Positions 45,168 to 59,100 are shown, counted from the stretch's first letter. The stretch: DNA of 64,000 nt from Galerina marginata (GCA_023014335.1 JAECYW010000005.1:682001-746000), one strand, 5' to 3'. Notes: generated by a model from the letters alone, not told the origin. Made by a program: numbers and translations.

Positions 45168-48100
45168 ATGCCACCGAAACGCAAAGCGACAGACGAAAAG
45201 CAGAAGAACTCGAAGGAGAAAAGAGCAAAGAAGGACAAGGTATGCCCTCGTTCCCCCTTTTCGTCTTCAAAGCTAACTTGTCAATGTTCAAGGAGCCTGT
45301 GGACGATGCGAAGGTCAACAAGGCGGCGACGGCGACGGCGACGGTGAAGGAGGTCAAGGTAAGTCGTGTTCAAGGTATTCTACTTGGTTACTGCTAACAA
45401 TTTCTACAGAGGAAACGAGGCCGACCACCCAAGCACCCGCAAAACCGGGTCTCCGCAAGCCACGTCGAGTGAGTCTTCACTGCGACATAATCCTCTCGTG
45501 GTTCGGGACAGGAGCGAGGGTTATAGGTTGACATGTTCGCCTATTTCTTGAGGACTGTTGACTTGTTCGCGGTCCTCCCATTTCGTCGTTGATTTGTCGC
45601 GTCGACTGTTAGCTCGTTTCGTTCCCGTGCCACGAGGGTTTGACAATATGACCTGACGCGCTCTCCAGGTCGGCCCCGGCTTCGGACACTCCAGTAGGCA
45701 GGGCTTCTGCCCACTCGTTGCCCTTGCCCTCGCCTCCGCCAGCACCACCCGTCGTGTAAGTTTTAGCCAAATCTGCTTTGTGTTACTGCCTCTTCACCTA
45801 TCGGGGCTCGCTGACTTGCCCAGCTCTCTGATGTCGATGGCTTGCTCGCTATACCACCTTTTGCCTTTCTGTCTCCCACTCTTATCAAACCACGAACTTA
45901 CGAGTGCTCTATCTAGGTTTCCCCCCGCGGTTAGTCACCTTTCTGGACCTTCGGTCCTTGATGTGGCCCATAAGTACGTATTCAACCTTTTCGCCATAAT
46001 TCACTCGTCCTAATTGACTCTTTCAGCTCTGAGGAGGGTGTAGGCCCTCGTCTTACACGTTCTCGGAAGAAGCAGCAGGCAGCAGCAGCAGCGGCTCCTC
46101 TTCCTGCCCCTCCGGTTACACTACCGAGACCGCAACCTCGTCCGATCCGTCGTGATGATAGCGACTTCGAGAGCCCCCTCGATGACAGCGATCATGGTCA
46201 CAACAAGGCGAAGAACAAAGCCAAGGCGAAATTGCGCGATGCTAGGAGGAAGGCTAAGGAGACTGTTCGGCAGACCTTGGGCTCGCCCGCTTTTCGCCAC
46301 GAGCTTGCAGTTTCTGCTGGGAAACAACGGCGCGAAGACGACTCAGCGGATGAGCGTGAAAACGCTCCATTGCGGAAGAAGCATCACCCCGAGGCCGACG
46401 TCGAGCGCGAATCCCAACGACCTGCAGCTCCCAAGGAGTCACCCCGTTGCCGCTTCACCATAGACGACAAAACGCGCGCCGAACGGAAGGCTAAGCTAGC
46501 CCAGCTTGCTGCGAAGAAGACCTCCGAGGCCTATGGCCAATTGTCGGCTGCCGGTTCGGGAACTCGCAAGAAGCTCGCGGCGGCTATGAAGCCCAAGGTT
46601 ATCAGAACGGGCGGTCTTAAGTTCGACGGCATTGTTATAACCCGCCGTACCGGTACTTCTGTGCCGAGGAAAGGCCCAGATACCGACGACGATACGAGCG
46701 ATGATACTGACGACACGACCGACGGCGAGAAGGAGGATACCGACACAGGTGATGAGACTGAGCCATCGGACGACGGCAGGATGGACGACGACGACGATGA
46801 CGAACATCGCGATGGGGTTTTTGACCCTATCAAAAGTGGTCATACGGAAGACGAGAGTGATGGGCCAGGCCTAGTGCATGATGAAGCATATGGTGGTGGG
46901 CTTGATGAGGTTACCGAGGCTCGTTCCCGCCGTGGAGGCGATGATATATTTGTTGCACCACCTTCACGCCCTCTCTCATCATTCAGCCAGCTGCTTGTGC
47001 AAAGCAACACCTTCAAAACTGGACCACCTCGTAAGAACCGCAGGAACTCGACTCCGCCGACTGAAAGTGGGACCAGTGGGTCTGACTTCGAAAAATTGCG
47101 CCATGAGGCGAAGGTGACGCGGGCCTTCCGGGATCGTCGAGAGGAGCTTTCGGAGACAGTCGATTCGGATGATATGGGATTGGCTGATGATGTAGTCGCG
47201 TCAAGCCCAAGTCACCCTGTTCATGCCAAGCTCGATAAAGGGAAACAAAAAGCTGTCGAAGATCACCAGTCAGTTGATGAAGATCACCAGTCGGATGGTT
47301 CAACAGTTGATGAGGAGGGTCCAAAGGGAGATATCAAAGTCGGCCGTATTTCGCACACTTCCACTGCTGGTGCAAGAAAGCTTGGAGAAGATTTTGCGAA
47401 GCTGGTAGCCAAGTATGCTAAGGCCAACAGGATGACCGAAGAGAAGGTTTTGCAATATGCTAACATTGCCAACCCTTTGATGCGGGCAGTCAATTTTTGG
47501 AACAAATTCCAGCAGTGGAGGGCCAGGAATGCAACTGATGCTGAGATTGAAGGATGTAAGTTATCTTTCTTTTATGATATTCACTTTACTGATTATTGAA
47601 TTTATAGTGGATGACTTTCGTAGAACTGTTAAGCGGGAGTACCGTGACTATAAAAAACTTCCGAAAGATGAACGTCAAGCTTTTCGGGAGAAAGTTGAGA
47701 AGGACTTGGAAGACCTTGCATCAGATGAAACAGCAACACTTAATCCTGCTCGTCGCCTGTTAGCAGCAGAACGACAAATCCAAGCTGTCGTATGTTTTAT
47801 TCTCAAATCGTCTAATGATTTATGTGCTAATATTATGTTACTCATTTAGCTGACTGGTGTTAATCGACTAAACAAGGACTTCCTTGCTTTTGGAGCAATT
47901 GTTCATGTTGGTACCAATGCAGTAGCCCGTCAGAATTCAGGAGTCATTGCAGGAAATGACGCTGGTGAAATGCTCATTAAGACTCACAAGTTCCATGTCC
48001 AAAGTCTGATCGACAACATTACCGACAAGTGTAGTTTGGAGCATTTTTTTTGGTGCATATATAGAATGTTAACATTTTTCTAGGGCTGGGCTGGTGGATG

Positions 48101-49463
48101 CTCGACTCAAGGCTATGCTGACCAGAAAGAAACCTGCTGAAGATAAGGATATAGCTTCAGAAAAGGCCAATTCACCAGCTGAGGCTGATAATAAGACGAA
48201 GCCACAATATCGTCAGGAATTCTCAAATGAAGTTCGCAGACAGATCAGTAAGTTGCTTTCTTGTCTATTGTTTGTTAGGATATAGACTAATGATTTTTAT
48301 CAGATTCTGCTGCTCCTGGGCTGGCTGGTCGTAAGACAGTTCCATGGGTTAATTTGACTGAGCGAGCAGTGGCCTATAATTTCCGCATTGTTGGATGGCC
48401 TGATCTTATGGTTCCAACCTACCCTCATCAAGGCCTTTTTGATCCTGCGAAGCAATCGTTACAAGCATGGAAGCATCTTGTCGACATGCTTGATAAAGGA
48501 AAACTTAAGGTCGTTCCTTGGAGTAAAGGTATGTTTATTTGTTCTTTGAATTTGAGTAATACTTATAAATTTTAAAATTTAGAGGAGCAGAAAATTCCTG
48601 TTGGTTCGGCTGCATATTTCAAAATACCACTGCTGGTATCAAATGAAGACAAAGTCCTGGTCATGGTACAAGATGTCAAGCTAGCTTCTGGTAACACTGG
48701 ACATTCAGTCTCTATTTCTGCTCCACATCCGAAGTCAAAGTCATCATCAGCATCTACTGCTCCTCTTCATTCGAAATCTGCGAAATCGGCAAATCACACG
48801 GCAGTACCTTCTGGTCGTACCCTTCTCATATCCTCTGCTGTTAATCAGTCTACTCCCACTCAAACCACCTCCCCAGTCAAAAATTCGGAGATTGCTGACT
48901 ATCAGAAGGAAATCCGCCGATTGCAAGCTCGTATCGCAGCTGCTAGTCTGCCTTCCCATGATGGTTCTTTCACTGGCTATGACGTTCATGGTCCTGAAAG
49001 TTTACCTGTAAGCGCGAAGGATGATCTTTTCGACTTTGACTATCCCGAGGTTACTTTGCGCAAAAAACCAGCCCACCAACGTGAAAACGAGCAACGATTT
49101 CCCTATCGCAGCGAACTTGGCCGTACTCAGCCTGCACAGCATCTTAAAGGCCAGCCCCTTGGTACCTCCTCTCGATCAGGCCCAGCAGTGTCTCCTGGTT
49201 CTTTTTATTCCACCAAAAACAAGGTTCCTCCTTCAAAACGTGGTTTATTGGCCTATAATCCTGCTTCCCAATCTGTTCCAAAGTCGTCCGCTCCGGTTTC
49301 AATTGCACACCCCCGTTCTGTTCATTTTGATGATGAAGAACATCAGGAAGATGAGGATAGGTCGGGTAATGCTCCATATGACCGATTTTACATGACACGA
49401 TACAGCAGGACAGGCCAGGAAGACCCTAGCAGAGAAGTTTACCTGCCTGAGGATACCAATTAA
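45168..49463 (+). CDS. AT-hook gene Z: large element-borne DNA-binding-type protein
   Basis: Multi-exon gene at the opposite end of the element from KDZ. Exons: 45168-45239 (MPPKRKATDEKQKNSKEKRA), 45293-45358, 45410-45469 (RKRGRPPKHP, an AT-hook core), several short Pro/Ser-rich exons, 46027-47555 (basic then strongly acidic, disordered), 47608 on, and further exons to 49463. Around 47490-47720, NFWNKFQQWRAR...YRDYKKLPKDERQAFREKVE recalls an HMG-box-like helical region. YNFRIVGWPDLMVPTYP near 48375 is a pattern I associate with Agaricomycete repeat proteins. A minor-groove DNA-binding role is inferred from the AT-hook alone; it might recognise the AT-rich blocks of the arrays (speculative). 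Confidence 0.6.
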
Positions 49464-49557
49464 CCAGTGGTTTGGCTGACGAGATGAGTAGTGCATTGCC
49501 TTTTTTGTTTTCATTTTAATGCCTATGTAGAAAGTGCGCTGGTTTTATTTTCCAATA

Positions 49558-49812
49558 ACTCCTTGTTTCATATGACTTTTGTTTCTTTTAATTTACACTC
49601 ATTTACTCCCTTTATTTCTCTTCTAATTTTACCCTTAGTGCTTGTTCATTCCTTTGGTTTTCTTGTTTACAATCACATTCTTTGCCTTGTTTCATATGAC
49701 TTTTGTTTCTTTTAATTTACACTAATTTACTCCCTTTATTTCTCTTCTAATTTTTAGCCTGAGTGCTTGTCCATTCCTTTTGTTTTCTTGTTTACAATCA
49801 CATTCTTTGACT
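49558..49812. repeat. Direct tandem duplication (~125 bp)
   Basis: Two consecutive copies from TTGTTTCATATGACTTTTG to TTGTTTACAATCACATTCTTTG, with few changes. It lies in the 3' region of gene Z. From here to 50215 the sequence is T-rich with no convincing gene; the 178-codon ORF starting at 49780 is hydrophobic low-complexity reading that runs into the array and is probably not real. Confidence 0.6.
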
Positions 49813-50215
49813 ACATTTACTTTCTTTCTAATTGCCTTATTCATATTCATTCCTTTTGTAAATAGACTTTGTTTGTTTACTGTCACATTCATTTTGTTTT
49901 TCAATTACTTAGGCATTAATTTCTCCAGGCTTTCTCTACTTGGAACGGCAATCCTTCCTGCATTTTATTTATTAACGTACTCTCTTCCACTGCTTAGCAG
50001 AGCATTCCTGTCTTTACAGTTTCTACTTTGCATACATCATGGTCTAGTTTCAGGATTTCCTTTTGCTACGTATCACTGCATGTTTATTGTTGATGCATGT
50101 CTGGTATTAGTAAATTGGGGGTTTTCACAGGACACTAATAATTTGATTATGCTTTTCATGTGTTCTGATCATGTGCAGAATGTAACTGAGAAATTAGAAA
50201 TTAACCATACTTCAG

Positions 50216-53200
50216 AAGCGAAGATTCAGGATAATAGAACCGCGACTGTGCCAATACCATTGACAATGTCAAGGCAAAGATCCAGAAGCCGAATGTCAAG
50301 TCCTCCGACACCATAGACAATGTCAAAGCGAAGATTCAGGACAATAGAACCGCGACTATTCCAATACCATTGACAATGTCAAGGCAAAGATCCAGAAGCC
50401 GAATGTCGAGTTCTCCAACACCATAGACAATGTCAAGGCTAAGATCCAGGACAATAAAACCGCGACTATTCCAATACCATTGACAATGTCAAGGCAAAGA
50501 TCCAGAAGCCGAATGTCGAGTTCTCCAACACCATAGACAATGTCAAGGCTAAAATCCAGGACAAGAAAGTTGAGTCCTCTGACACCATATATAACATCAA
50601 AGCGAAGATTCAGGATAATAGAACCGCGACTGTTCCAATACCATTGACAATGTCAAGGCAAAGATCCAGAAGCCGAATGTCGAGTTCTCCAACACCATAG
50701 ACAATGTCAAGGCTAAGATCCAGGACAATAGAACCGCGACTATTCCAATACCATTGACAATGTCAAGGCAAAGATCCAGAAGCCGAATGTCGAGTTCTCC
50801 AACACCATAGACAATGTCAAGGCTAAGATCCAGGACAATAGAACCGCGACTATTCCAATACCATTGACAATGTCAAGGCAAAGATCCAGAAGCCGAATGT
50901 CGAGTTCTCCAACACCATAGACAATGTCAAAGCGAAGATCCAGGACAATAGAACCGCGACTATTCCAATACCATTGACAATGTCAAGGCAAAAATCTAGA
51001 AGCCGAATGTCAAGTCCTCCGACACCATAGACAATGTCAAAGCGAAGATTCAGGACAATAGAACTGCAACTATTCCAATACCATTGACAATGTCAAGGCA
51101 AAGATCCAGAAGCCAAATGTCAAGCAGAATGTCGAATCCTCTGACACCATAGACAATCTCAAAGCAAAGATCCAGGACAATATAGCTGCAACTATTCCAT
51201 TATCATTAATAATGTCAAGGCAAAGATCCAGAAGCCGAATGTCGAGTCCTCCAATGCTGTAGGCAATGTCAAAGCGAAGATTCAGAACAATATAGACAAG
51301 CTAAATAGACAATGTCAAAGCAAAGATCCAGGACAATATAGCCGCAAATATTCCAATACCATTTATAATATCAAGGCACAGATCCAAGACAAGCAAGGCA
51401 AGTGCTCCAACAGCAATATTCCAGGACAATATAGCCTTGACTATTCCAAGACCGGAGATAATGTCAAGGCCAACATTCAAAAAATATTGTCAGAACTATG
51501 TGGGAAAATATTGTTTGTGCCTGAAAATATTTTTAGACCTCAGTGTGAAAATGTTTTGACATTGTCGAAGCAAAGATTCAGGACAATATAGCTGTGACTG
51601 TTCCAATACCATTGATAATGTCAAGGCTAAGATCCAGGACAAGAAAGTTGAGTGCTCCGACACCATAGACGATGTCAAAGCAAAGATTCATGACAATATA
51701 GCCACAACTGTTCCAATACCATTGACAATGTCAAGGCAAAGATCGAGAAGCCAAATGTCGAGTCCTCCGACACCATAGACAATGTCAAAGTGAAGATCCA
51801 GGACAATATAACCGTGACTATTCCATTACCATTAATAACATCAAGGCTAAGATCCAGGACATGCAAGGCAGGTCCTCTGACACCATAGATAATGTCAAAG
51901 CGATGTTCCAGGACGATATAGCCTCGACTATTCCAATACTGTAGATAACGTCTAGGCCAAGATTCAAAAAAATATTTTCAGAACTAGGTGGGAAAACATT
52001 TTTTGTGCCTGAAAATATTTTTAAACATCAGTGTGAAAATGTTTTGACAACGTCAAGGCAAAGATCCAGGAGAATATAGCTGTGACTGTTCCAATATCAT
52101 TGATAATGTCAAGGCTAAGATCCAGAAGCCGAATGTCGAGTGCTCCAACACCATAGACAATGTCAAAGCGAAGATCCAGGACAATAGAACTGCGACTATT
52201 CCAATACCATTGATAAAGTCAAGGCTAAGATCCAGGACAAGGAAGGCAAGTCCTCTGACACCATAGATAATGTCAAAGTGAATGTTGAGAAGAATATAGC
52301 TGTGACTATTGCAATACCATAGATAATGTCAAGGCTAAGATCCAAGACAAGCTGAATAGACAATGTCAAAGCGAGGATCCAGGACAATATAGCCTCGACT
52401 ATTCCAATACCATAGATAATGTCATGGCTAAGATTCAAAAAATATTTTCAGAACTAAGTGGGAAAATATTTTTTGTGCCTGAAAATATTTTTAGATCTCA
52501 GTGTGAAAATGTTTTGACATTGTCAAAGCAAAGATTCAGGACAATATAGCTGTGACTGTTCCAATACCATTGATAATGTCAAGGCAAAGATCCAGAAGCC
52601 AAATGTTGAGTCTTCTGACACCATAGACAATGTCAAGGCTAAGATCCAGGACAATAGAACCGCGACTATTCCAATACCATTGACAATGTCAAGGCAAAGA
52701 TCCAGAAGCCGAATGTCGAGTCCTCTGACACCATAGACAATGTCAAGGCTAAGATCCAGGACAATAGAACCGCGACTATTCCAATACCATTGACAATGTC
52801 AAGGCAAAGATCGAGAAGCCGAATGTCGAGTCCTCTGACACCATAGACAATGTCAAGGTTAAGATCCAGGACAATAGAACCGCGACTATTCCAATACCAT
52901 TGACAATGTCAAGGCAAAGATCGAGAAGCCGAATGTCGAGTCCTCTGACACCATAGACAATGTCAAGGCTAAGATCCAGGACAATCCAACCGCGACTATT
53001 CCAATACCATTGACAATGTCAAGGCAAAGAAAGATCCAGAAGCCGAATGTCGAGTCCTCCGACACCATAGACAATGTCGAAGCAAAGATTCAGGACAGTA
53101 GAACCGTGATTATTCCAATACCATTGACAATGTCAAGGCAAAGATCGAGAAGCCGAACGTCGAGTCCTCTGACACCATAGACAATGTCAAGGCTAAGATC

Positions 53201-54330
53201 CAGGACAATCCAACCGCGACTATTCCAATACCATTGACAATGTCAAGGCAAAGATCTAGAAGCCGAATGTCGAGTCCTCCGACACCATAGACAATGTCAA
53301 AGCAAAGATTCAGGACAGTAGAACCGTGATTATTCCAATACCATTGACAATGTCAAGGCAAAGATCGAGAAGCCGAACGTCGAGTCCTCTGACACCATAG
53401 ACAATGTCAAGGCTAAGATCCAGGACAATCCAACCGCGACTATTCCAATACCATTGACAATGTCAAGGCAAAGATCTAGACGCCGAATGTCGAGTCCTCC
53501 AACACCATAGACAATGTCAAAGCGAAGATTCAGGACAGTAGAACCGTGATTATTCCAATACCATTAATAATGTCAAGGCTAAGATTCAAAAAATATCTTC
53601 TGAACTAAGTGGGAAATATTTTTTGTGCCTGAAAATATTTTTAGACCTTAGTGTGAAAATGTTTTGACAATGTCAAGGCTAAGATCCAGGACAATATAGC
53701 CGCGACTGTTCCAATACCATTGATAACATCAAGGCTAAGATCCAGGACAAGAAAGTCGAGTCCTCTGACACCATAGATAACGTCAAGGCTAAGATCCAGG
53801 ACAATATAGCCGCGACTGTTCCAATACCATTGATAACGTCAAGGCTAAGATCCAGGACAAGAAAGTCGAGTCCTCTGACACCATAGATAACGTCAAGGCT
53901 AAGATCCAGGACAATATAGCCGCGACTGTTCCAATACCATTGATAACGTCAAGGCTAAGATCCAGGACAAGAAAGTCGAGTCCTCTGACACCATAGATAA
54001 CGTCAAGGCTAAGATCCAGGACAAGAAAGTCGAGTCCTCTGACACCATAGATAACGTCAAGGCTAAGATCCAGGACTTTATAGCCGCGACTGTTCCAATA
54101 CCATTGATAACGTCAAGGCTAAGATCCAGGACTATATAGCCGCGACTGTTCCAATACCATTGATAACATCAAGGCTAAGATCCAGGACAATATAGCCGCA
54201 ACTGTTCCAATGCCATTGATAATGTCAAGGCCAAAATCCAGGACAAGAAAAATAGACAATGGCAAAGCAAAGATCCAGGACAATATAGCTGTGAGCTTTC
54301 ACATGTCATAGACAATTTCAAAGCAAACAT
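50216..54330 (+). repeat. Ubiquitin-fragment satellite array 3
   Basis: The longest uninterrupted array in the window, plus-strand ubiquitin sense. The left 1.3 kb (50216-51480) is dominated by KIQKPNVESSDTIDNVKAKIQ-type and SNTIDNVKA-type variants and is outside the TIR match. The rest mirrors array 2. AT-rich blocks at about 51477-51563, 51961-52045, 52433-52520 and 53586-53668. Downstream of gene Z, as array 1 is of KDZ. Confidence 0.9.
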
Positions 54331-54899
54331 ACAAGACATACGGGAATAAATTCTTCTCCATATTTGTATTAGCCTCATTGTAAACTAAGTTACTTTAATT
54401 GTCATGTTACTATTATTAATCTACAGCAGTAATAAATTAAATGGTAATATTTTTTGCTTTTCTGATAATTATAATTTAGTACATTGCTTTATTCCTTCTT
54501 TGGCCTGCTCTTTCTGGTATTACTTGCTGTATTACACCTGTGGGGCTCTTACCTATCCTAGCAAGGACCAGAAATGCCCAGAAAACTTTTGGCACTGAAA
54601 GGACCCCTGACACCCCTTCAGCAACAAATATATTCTCTAAGAACAAATATATTCTGAAACAAGAAAACCTTTCTGCCCGTCACATAAATATTTCTATATT
54701 TATGTATAAAATATTTATAGCAAGAAACATTATTCATTTTTGAAAAATAATCCTTTCAGTATAGAGGAATGTTTCGGGAGAAAAAAGAATATTTGGCTGA
54801 AATATGTTTCTACAAAATCTTTCTGAGCCTCCTCTAGATTGTATTTCCTATCAGAAATTAATCAACCTAGTAGGTTATGTTTAGTGGGTCACTGAAGTG

Positions 54900-55115
54900 C
54901 AGACCTGCAAAGAAGTTTAGTTTTAAACAAAATAAAATACAAGGATCAGAACACACAAAAAAGCATTGTCTGACGTCTCATTTTTACTAGAACTATAATA
55001 ATAGCCATAACTCTCAGCATAAATCAAAGAAAGACTAATAACTAGATATCTACCTGTGACTTTTTTCATTCTCCTCTGAAGAGGAGGCATTTTCCTTGAC
55101 TTTTCTTTTAGGCAT
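54900..55115 (-). pseudogene. Orphan first exon, gene cut by copy 2
   Basis: On the minus strand ATG at 55115 opens MPKRKVKENASSSEE (exon to 55054), followed by a GT...AG intron to 54905. Exon 2 has only 5 nt left before the end of copy 2 at 54899. A TATAAGAA motif lies about 80 nt upstream. The rest of the gene is not seen in the window. Upstream of it (55200-55602) is AT-rich non-coding sequence up to copy 3. Confidence 0.5.
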
Positions 55116-56176
55116 TAGGAGCTGAGTATAAGGTTGGAAGGTTGAAAGTTTGAAGAAAGACGACGGATAGACAGAAAGAAATCTGTGGCTTCTTATACCT
55201 CTCAGGTTTCCCAAAAGAATATCGGATCAAACAGAAGATCCGATTTTTTCCAAGTTAAACTTGATTTACATTTCACATCACTTACGAAAGTTACATACAA
55301 ATATATATAGCCCCTATCAACCAAGGTTCTGAATGACGTAGAAACCAGGAACTGTCAAATTGTAAAAATAAGGTTTCTGACAGTTTATATAGCAAGCAAA
55401 TCACTGTCTGTGTTGTTATATATAAAAATGATCCCACATGATAATGCCAAGGCCTAAAAATTGGGTTCTAGACTAATCTCTGGTCAGCTGTCCTGATGCA
55501 TTTTCAAACCGGCCTAGTAACCGAATTCAAATTTCTTCATTTTATATTGAAAAAGAAGTCTAGCTCCGGTTTTTAAAGGTACATCATCAAGGGTCCACAA
55601 GGCACTTCAGTGACCCACTAAACATAACCTACTAGGTTGATTAATTTCTGATAGGAAATACAATCTAGAGGAGGCTCAGAAAGATTTTGTAGAAACATAT
55701 TTCAGCCAAATATTCTTCTTTCTCCCGAAACATTCCTCTATACTGAAAGGATTATTTTTCAAAAATGAATAATGTTTCTTGCTATAAATATTTTATACAT
55801 AAATATAGAAATATTTATGTGACGGGCAGAAAGGTTTTCTTGTTTCAGAATATATTTGTTCTTAGAGAATATATTTGTTGCTGAAGGGGTGTCAGGGGTC
55901 CTTTCAGTGCCAAAAGTTTTCTGGGCATTTCTGGTCCTTGCTAGGATAGGTAAGAGCCCCACAGGTGTAATACAGCAAGTAATACCAGAAAGAGCAGGCC
56001 AAAGAAGGAATAAAGCAATGTACTAAATTATAATTATCAGAAAAGCAAAAAATATTACCATTTAATTTATTACTGCTGTAGATTAATAATAGTAACATGA
56101 CAATTAAAGTAACTTAGTTTACAATGAGGCTAATACAAATATGGAGAAGAATTTATTCCCGTATGTCTTGTATGTT

Positions 56177-59100
56177 TGCTTTGAAATTGTCTATGACATG
56201 TGAAAGCTCACAGCTATATTGTCCTGGATCTTTGCTTTGCCATTGTCTATTTTTCTTGTCCTGGATTTTGGCCTTGACATTATCAATGGCATTGGAACAG
56301 TTGCGGCTATATTGTCCTGGATCTTAGCCTTGATGTTATCAATGGTATTGGAACAGTCGCGGCTATATAGTCCTGGATCTTAGCCTTGACGTTATCAATG
56401 GTATTGGAACAGTCGCGGCTATAAAGTCCTGGATCTTAGCCTTGACGTTATCTATGGTGTCAGAGGACTCGACTTTCTTGTCCTGGATCTTAGCCTTGAC
56501 GTTATCTATGGTGTCAGAGGACTCGACTTTCTTGTCCTGGATCTTAGCCTTGACGTTATCAATGGTATTGGAATAGTCGCGGCTATATAGTCCTCGACTT
56601 TCTTGTCCTGGATCTTGGCCTTGATGTTATCAATGGTATTGGAACAGTCGCGGCTATATAGTCCTGGATCTTAGCCTTGACATTATCAATGGTATTGGAA
56701 CAGTCGCGGCTATATAGTCCTGGATCTTAGCCTTGACGTTATCTATGGTGTCAGAGGACTCGACTTTCTTGTCCTGGATCTTAGCCTTGACGTTATCAAT
56801 GGTATTGGAACAGTCGCGGCTATATAGTCCTGGATCTTAGCCTTGACGTTATCTATGGTGTCAGAGGACTCGACTTTCTTGTCCTGGATCTTAGCCTTGA
56901 CGTTATCAATGGTATTGGAACAGTCGCGGCTATATTGTCCTGGATCTTAGCCTTGACGTTATCTATGGTGTCAGAGGACTCGACTTTCTTGTCCTGGATC
57001 TTAGCCTTGATGTTATCAATGGTATTGGAACAGTCGCGGCTATATTGTCCTGGATCTTAGCCTTGACATTGTCAAAACATTTTCACACTAAGGTCTAAAA
57101 ATATTTTCAGGCACAAAAAATATTTCCCACTTAGTTCAGAAGATATTTTTTGAATCTTAGCCTTGACATTATTAATGGTATTGGAATAATCACGGTTCTA
57201 CTGTCCTGAATCTTCGCTTTGACATTGTCTATGGTGTCGGAGGACTCGACATTCGGCGTCTAGATCTTTGCCTTGACATTGTCAATGGTATTGGAATAGT
57301 CACGGTTGGATTGTCCTGGATCTTAGCCTTGACATTGTCTATGGTGTCAGAGGACTCGACGTTCGGCTTCTCGATCTTTGCCTTGACATTGTCAATGGTA
57401 TTGGAATAATCACGGTTCTACTGTCCTGAATCTTTGCTTCGACATTGTCTATGGTGTCGGAGGACTCGACATTCGGCTTCTGGATCTTTCTTTGCCTTGA
57501 CATTGTCAATGGTATTGGAATAGTCGCGGTTGGATTGTCCTGGATCTTAGCCTTGACATTGTCTATGGTGTCAGAGGACTCGACATTCGGCTTCTCGATC
57601 TTTGCCTTGACATTGTCAATGGTATTGGAATAGTCGCGGTTCTATTGTCCTGGATCTTAACCTTGACATTGTCTATGGTGTCAGAGGACTCGACATTCGG
57701 CTTCTGGATCTTTGCCTTGACATTGTCAATGGTATTGGAATAGTCGCGGTTCTATTGTCCTGGATCTTAGCCTTGACATTGTCTATGGTGTCAGAAGACT
57801 CAACATTTGGCTTCTGGATCTTTGCCTTGACATTATCAATGGTATTGGAACAGTCACAGCTATATTGTCCTGAATCTTTGCTTTGACAATGTCAAAACAT
57901 TTTCACACTGAGATCTAAAAATATTTTCAGGCACAAAAAATATTTTCCCACTTAGTTCTGAAAATATTTTTTGAATCTTAGCCATGACATTATCTATGGT
58001 ATTGGAATAGTCGAGGCTATATTGTCCTGGATCCTCGCTTTGACATTGTCTATTCAGCTTGTCTTGGATCTTAGCCTTGACATTATCTATGGTATTGCAA
58101 TAGTCACAGCTATATTCTTCTCAACATTCACTTTGACATTATCTATGGTGTCAGAGGACTTGCCTTCCTTGTCCTGGATCTTAGCCTTGACTTTATCAAT
58201 GGTATTGGAATAGTCGCAGTTCTATTGTCCTGGATCTTCGCTTTGACATTGTCTATGGTGTTGGAGCACTCGACATTCGGCTTCTGGATCTTAGCCTTGA
58301 CATTATCAATGATATTGGAACAGTCACAGCTATATTCTCCTGGATCTTTGCCTTGACGTTGTCAAAACATTTTCACACTGATGTTTAAAAATATTTTCAG
58401 GCACAAAAAATGTTTTCCCACCTAGTTCTGAAAATATTTTTTTGAATCTTGGCCTAGACGTTATCTACAGTATTGGAATAGTCGAGGCTATATCGTCCTG
58501 GAACATCGCTTTGACATTATCTATGGTGTCAGAGGACCTGCCTTGCATGTCCTGGATCTTAGCCTTGATGTTATTAATGGTAATGGAATAGTCACGGTTA
58601 TATTGTCCTGGATCTTCACTTTGACATTGTCTATGGTGTCGGAGGACTCGACATTTGGCTTCTCGATCTTTGCCTTGACATTGTCAATGGTATTGGAACA
58701 GTTGTGGCTATATTGTCATGAATCTTTGCTTTGACATCGTCTATGGTGTCGGAGCACTCAACTTTCTTGTCCTGGATCTTAGCCTTGACATTATCAATGG
58801 TATTGGAACAGTCACAGCTATATTGTCCTGAATCTTTGCTTCGACAATGTCAAAACATTTTCACACTGAGGTCTAAAAATATTTTCAGGCACAAACAATA
58901 TTTTCCCACATAGTTCTGACAATATTTTTTGAATGTTGGCCTTGACATTATCTCCGGTCTTGGAATAGTCAAGGCTATATTGTCCTGGAATATTGCTGTT
59001 GGAGCACTTGCCTTGCTTGTCTTGGATCTGTGCCTTGATATTATAAATGGTATTGGAATATTTGCGGCTATATTGTCCTGGATCTTTGCTTTGACATTGT

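Larger units (their letters stand above)
26973..54899 (+). mobile_element. Giant KDZ element, copy 2 (27.9 kb, apparently complete)
   Basis: Left end CACTTCAGTGACCC at 26973; right end is the reverse complement at 54899. Terminal inverted repeats run about 3 kb (26973 to about 29980 against about 51840 to 54899), mostly ubiquitin-fragment arrays. Gene order: array, KDZ (-), gene X (-), nested 6.3-kb element, gene Y (+), AT-hook gene (+), array. Removing the nested element leaves about 21.6 kb. The flanks (ATAAAAA and CAGACCT) show no target duplication, so TIR recombination or deletion may have altered one side. Family KDZ is assigned from the transposase; the boundaries come from the shared termini. 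Confidence 0.75.

Noticed and set aside
46496..46843. Minus-strand serine/valine-rich ORFs opposite the AT-hook gene
   Set aside because: Complement of an acidic Asp/Glu-rich coding segment; no independent signals.
49780..50316. 178-codon ORF MFSCLQSHSL..., possible membrane protein
   Set aside because: T-rich low-complexity reading that ends in the satellite (TVPIPLTMSRQRSRSRM is an out-of-frame array reading); no exon signals.
51496..52438. Minus-strand ORFs reading WILALTLSMVSEDSTF-type repeats in the arrays
   Set aside because: They are antisense readings of the ubiquitin-fragment units, broken by frame changes; hydrophobic look is a by-product of the complement.
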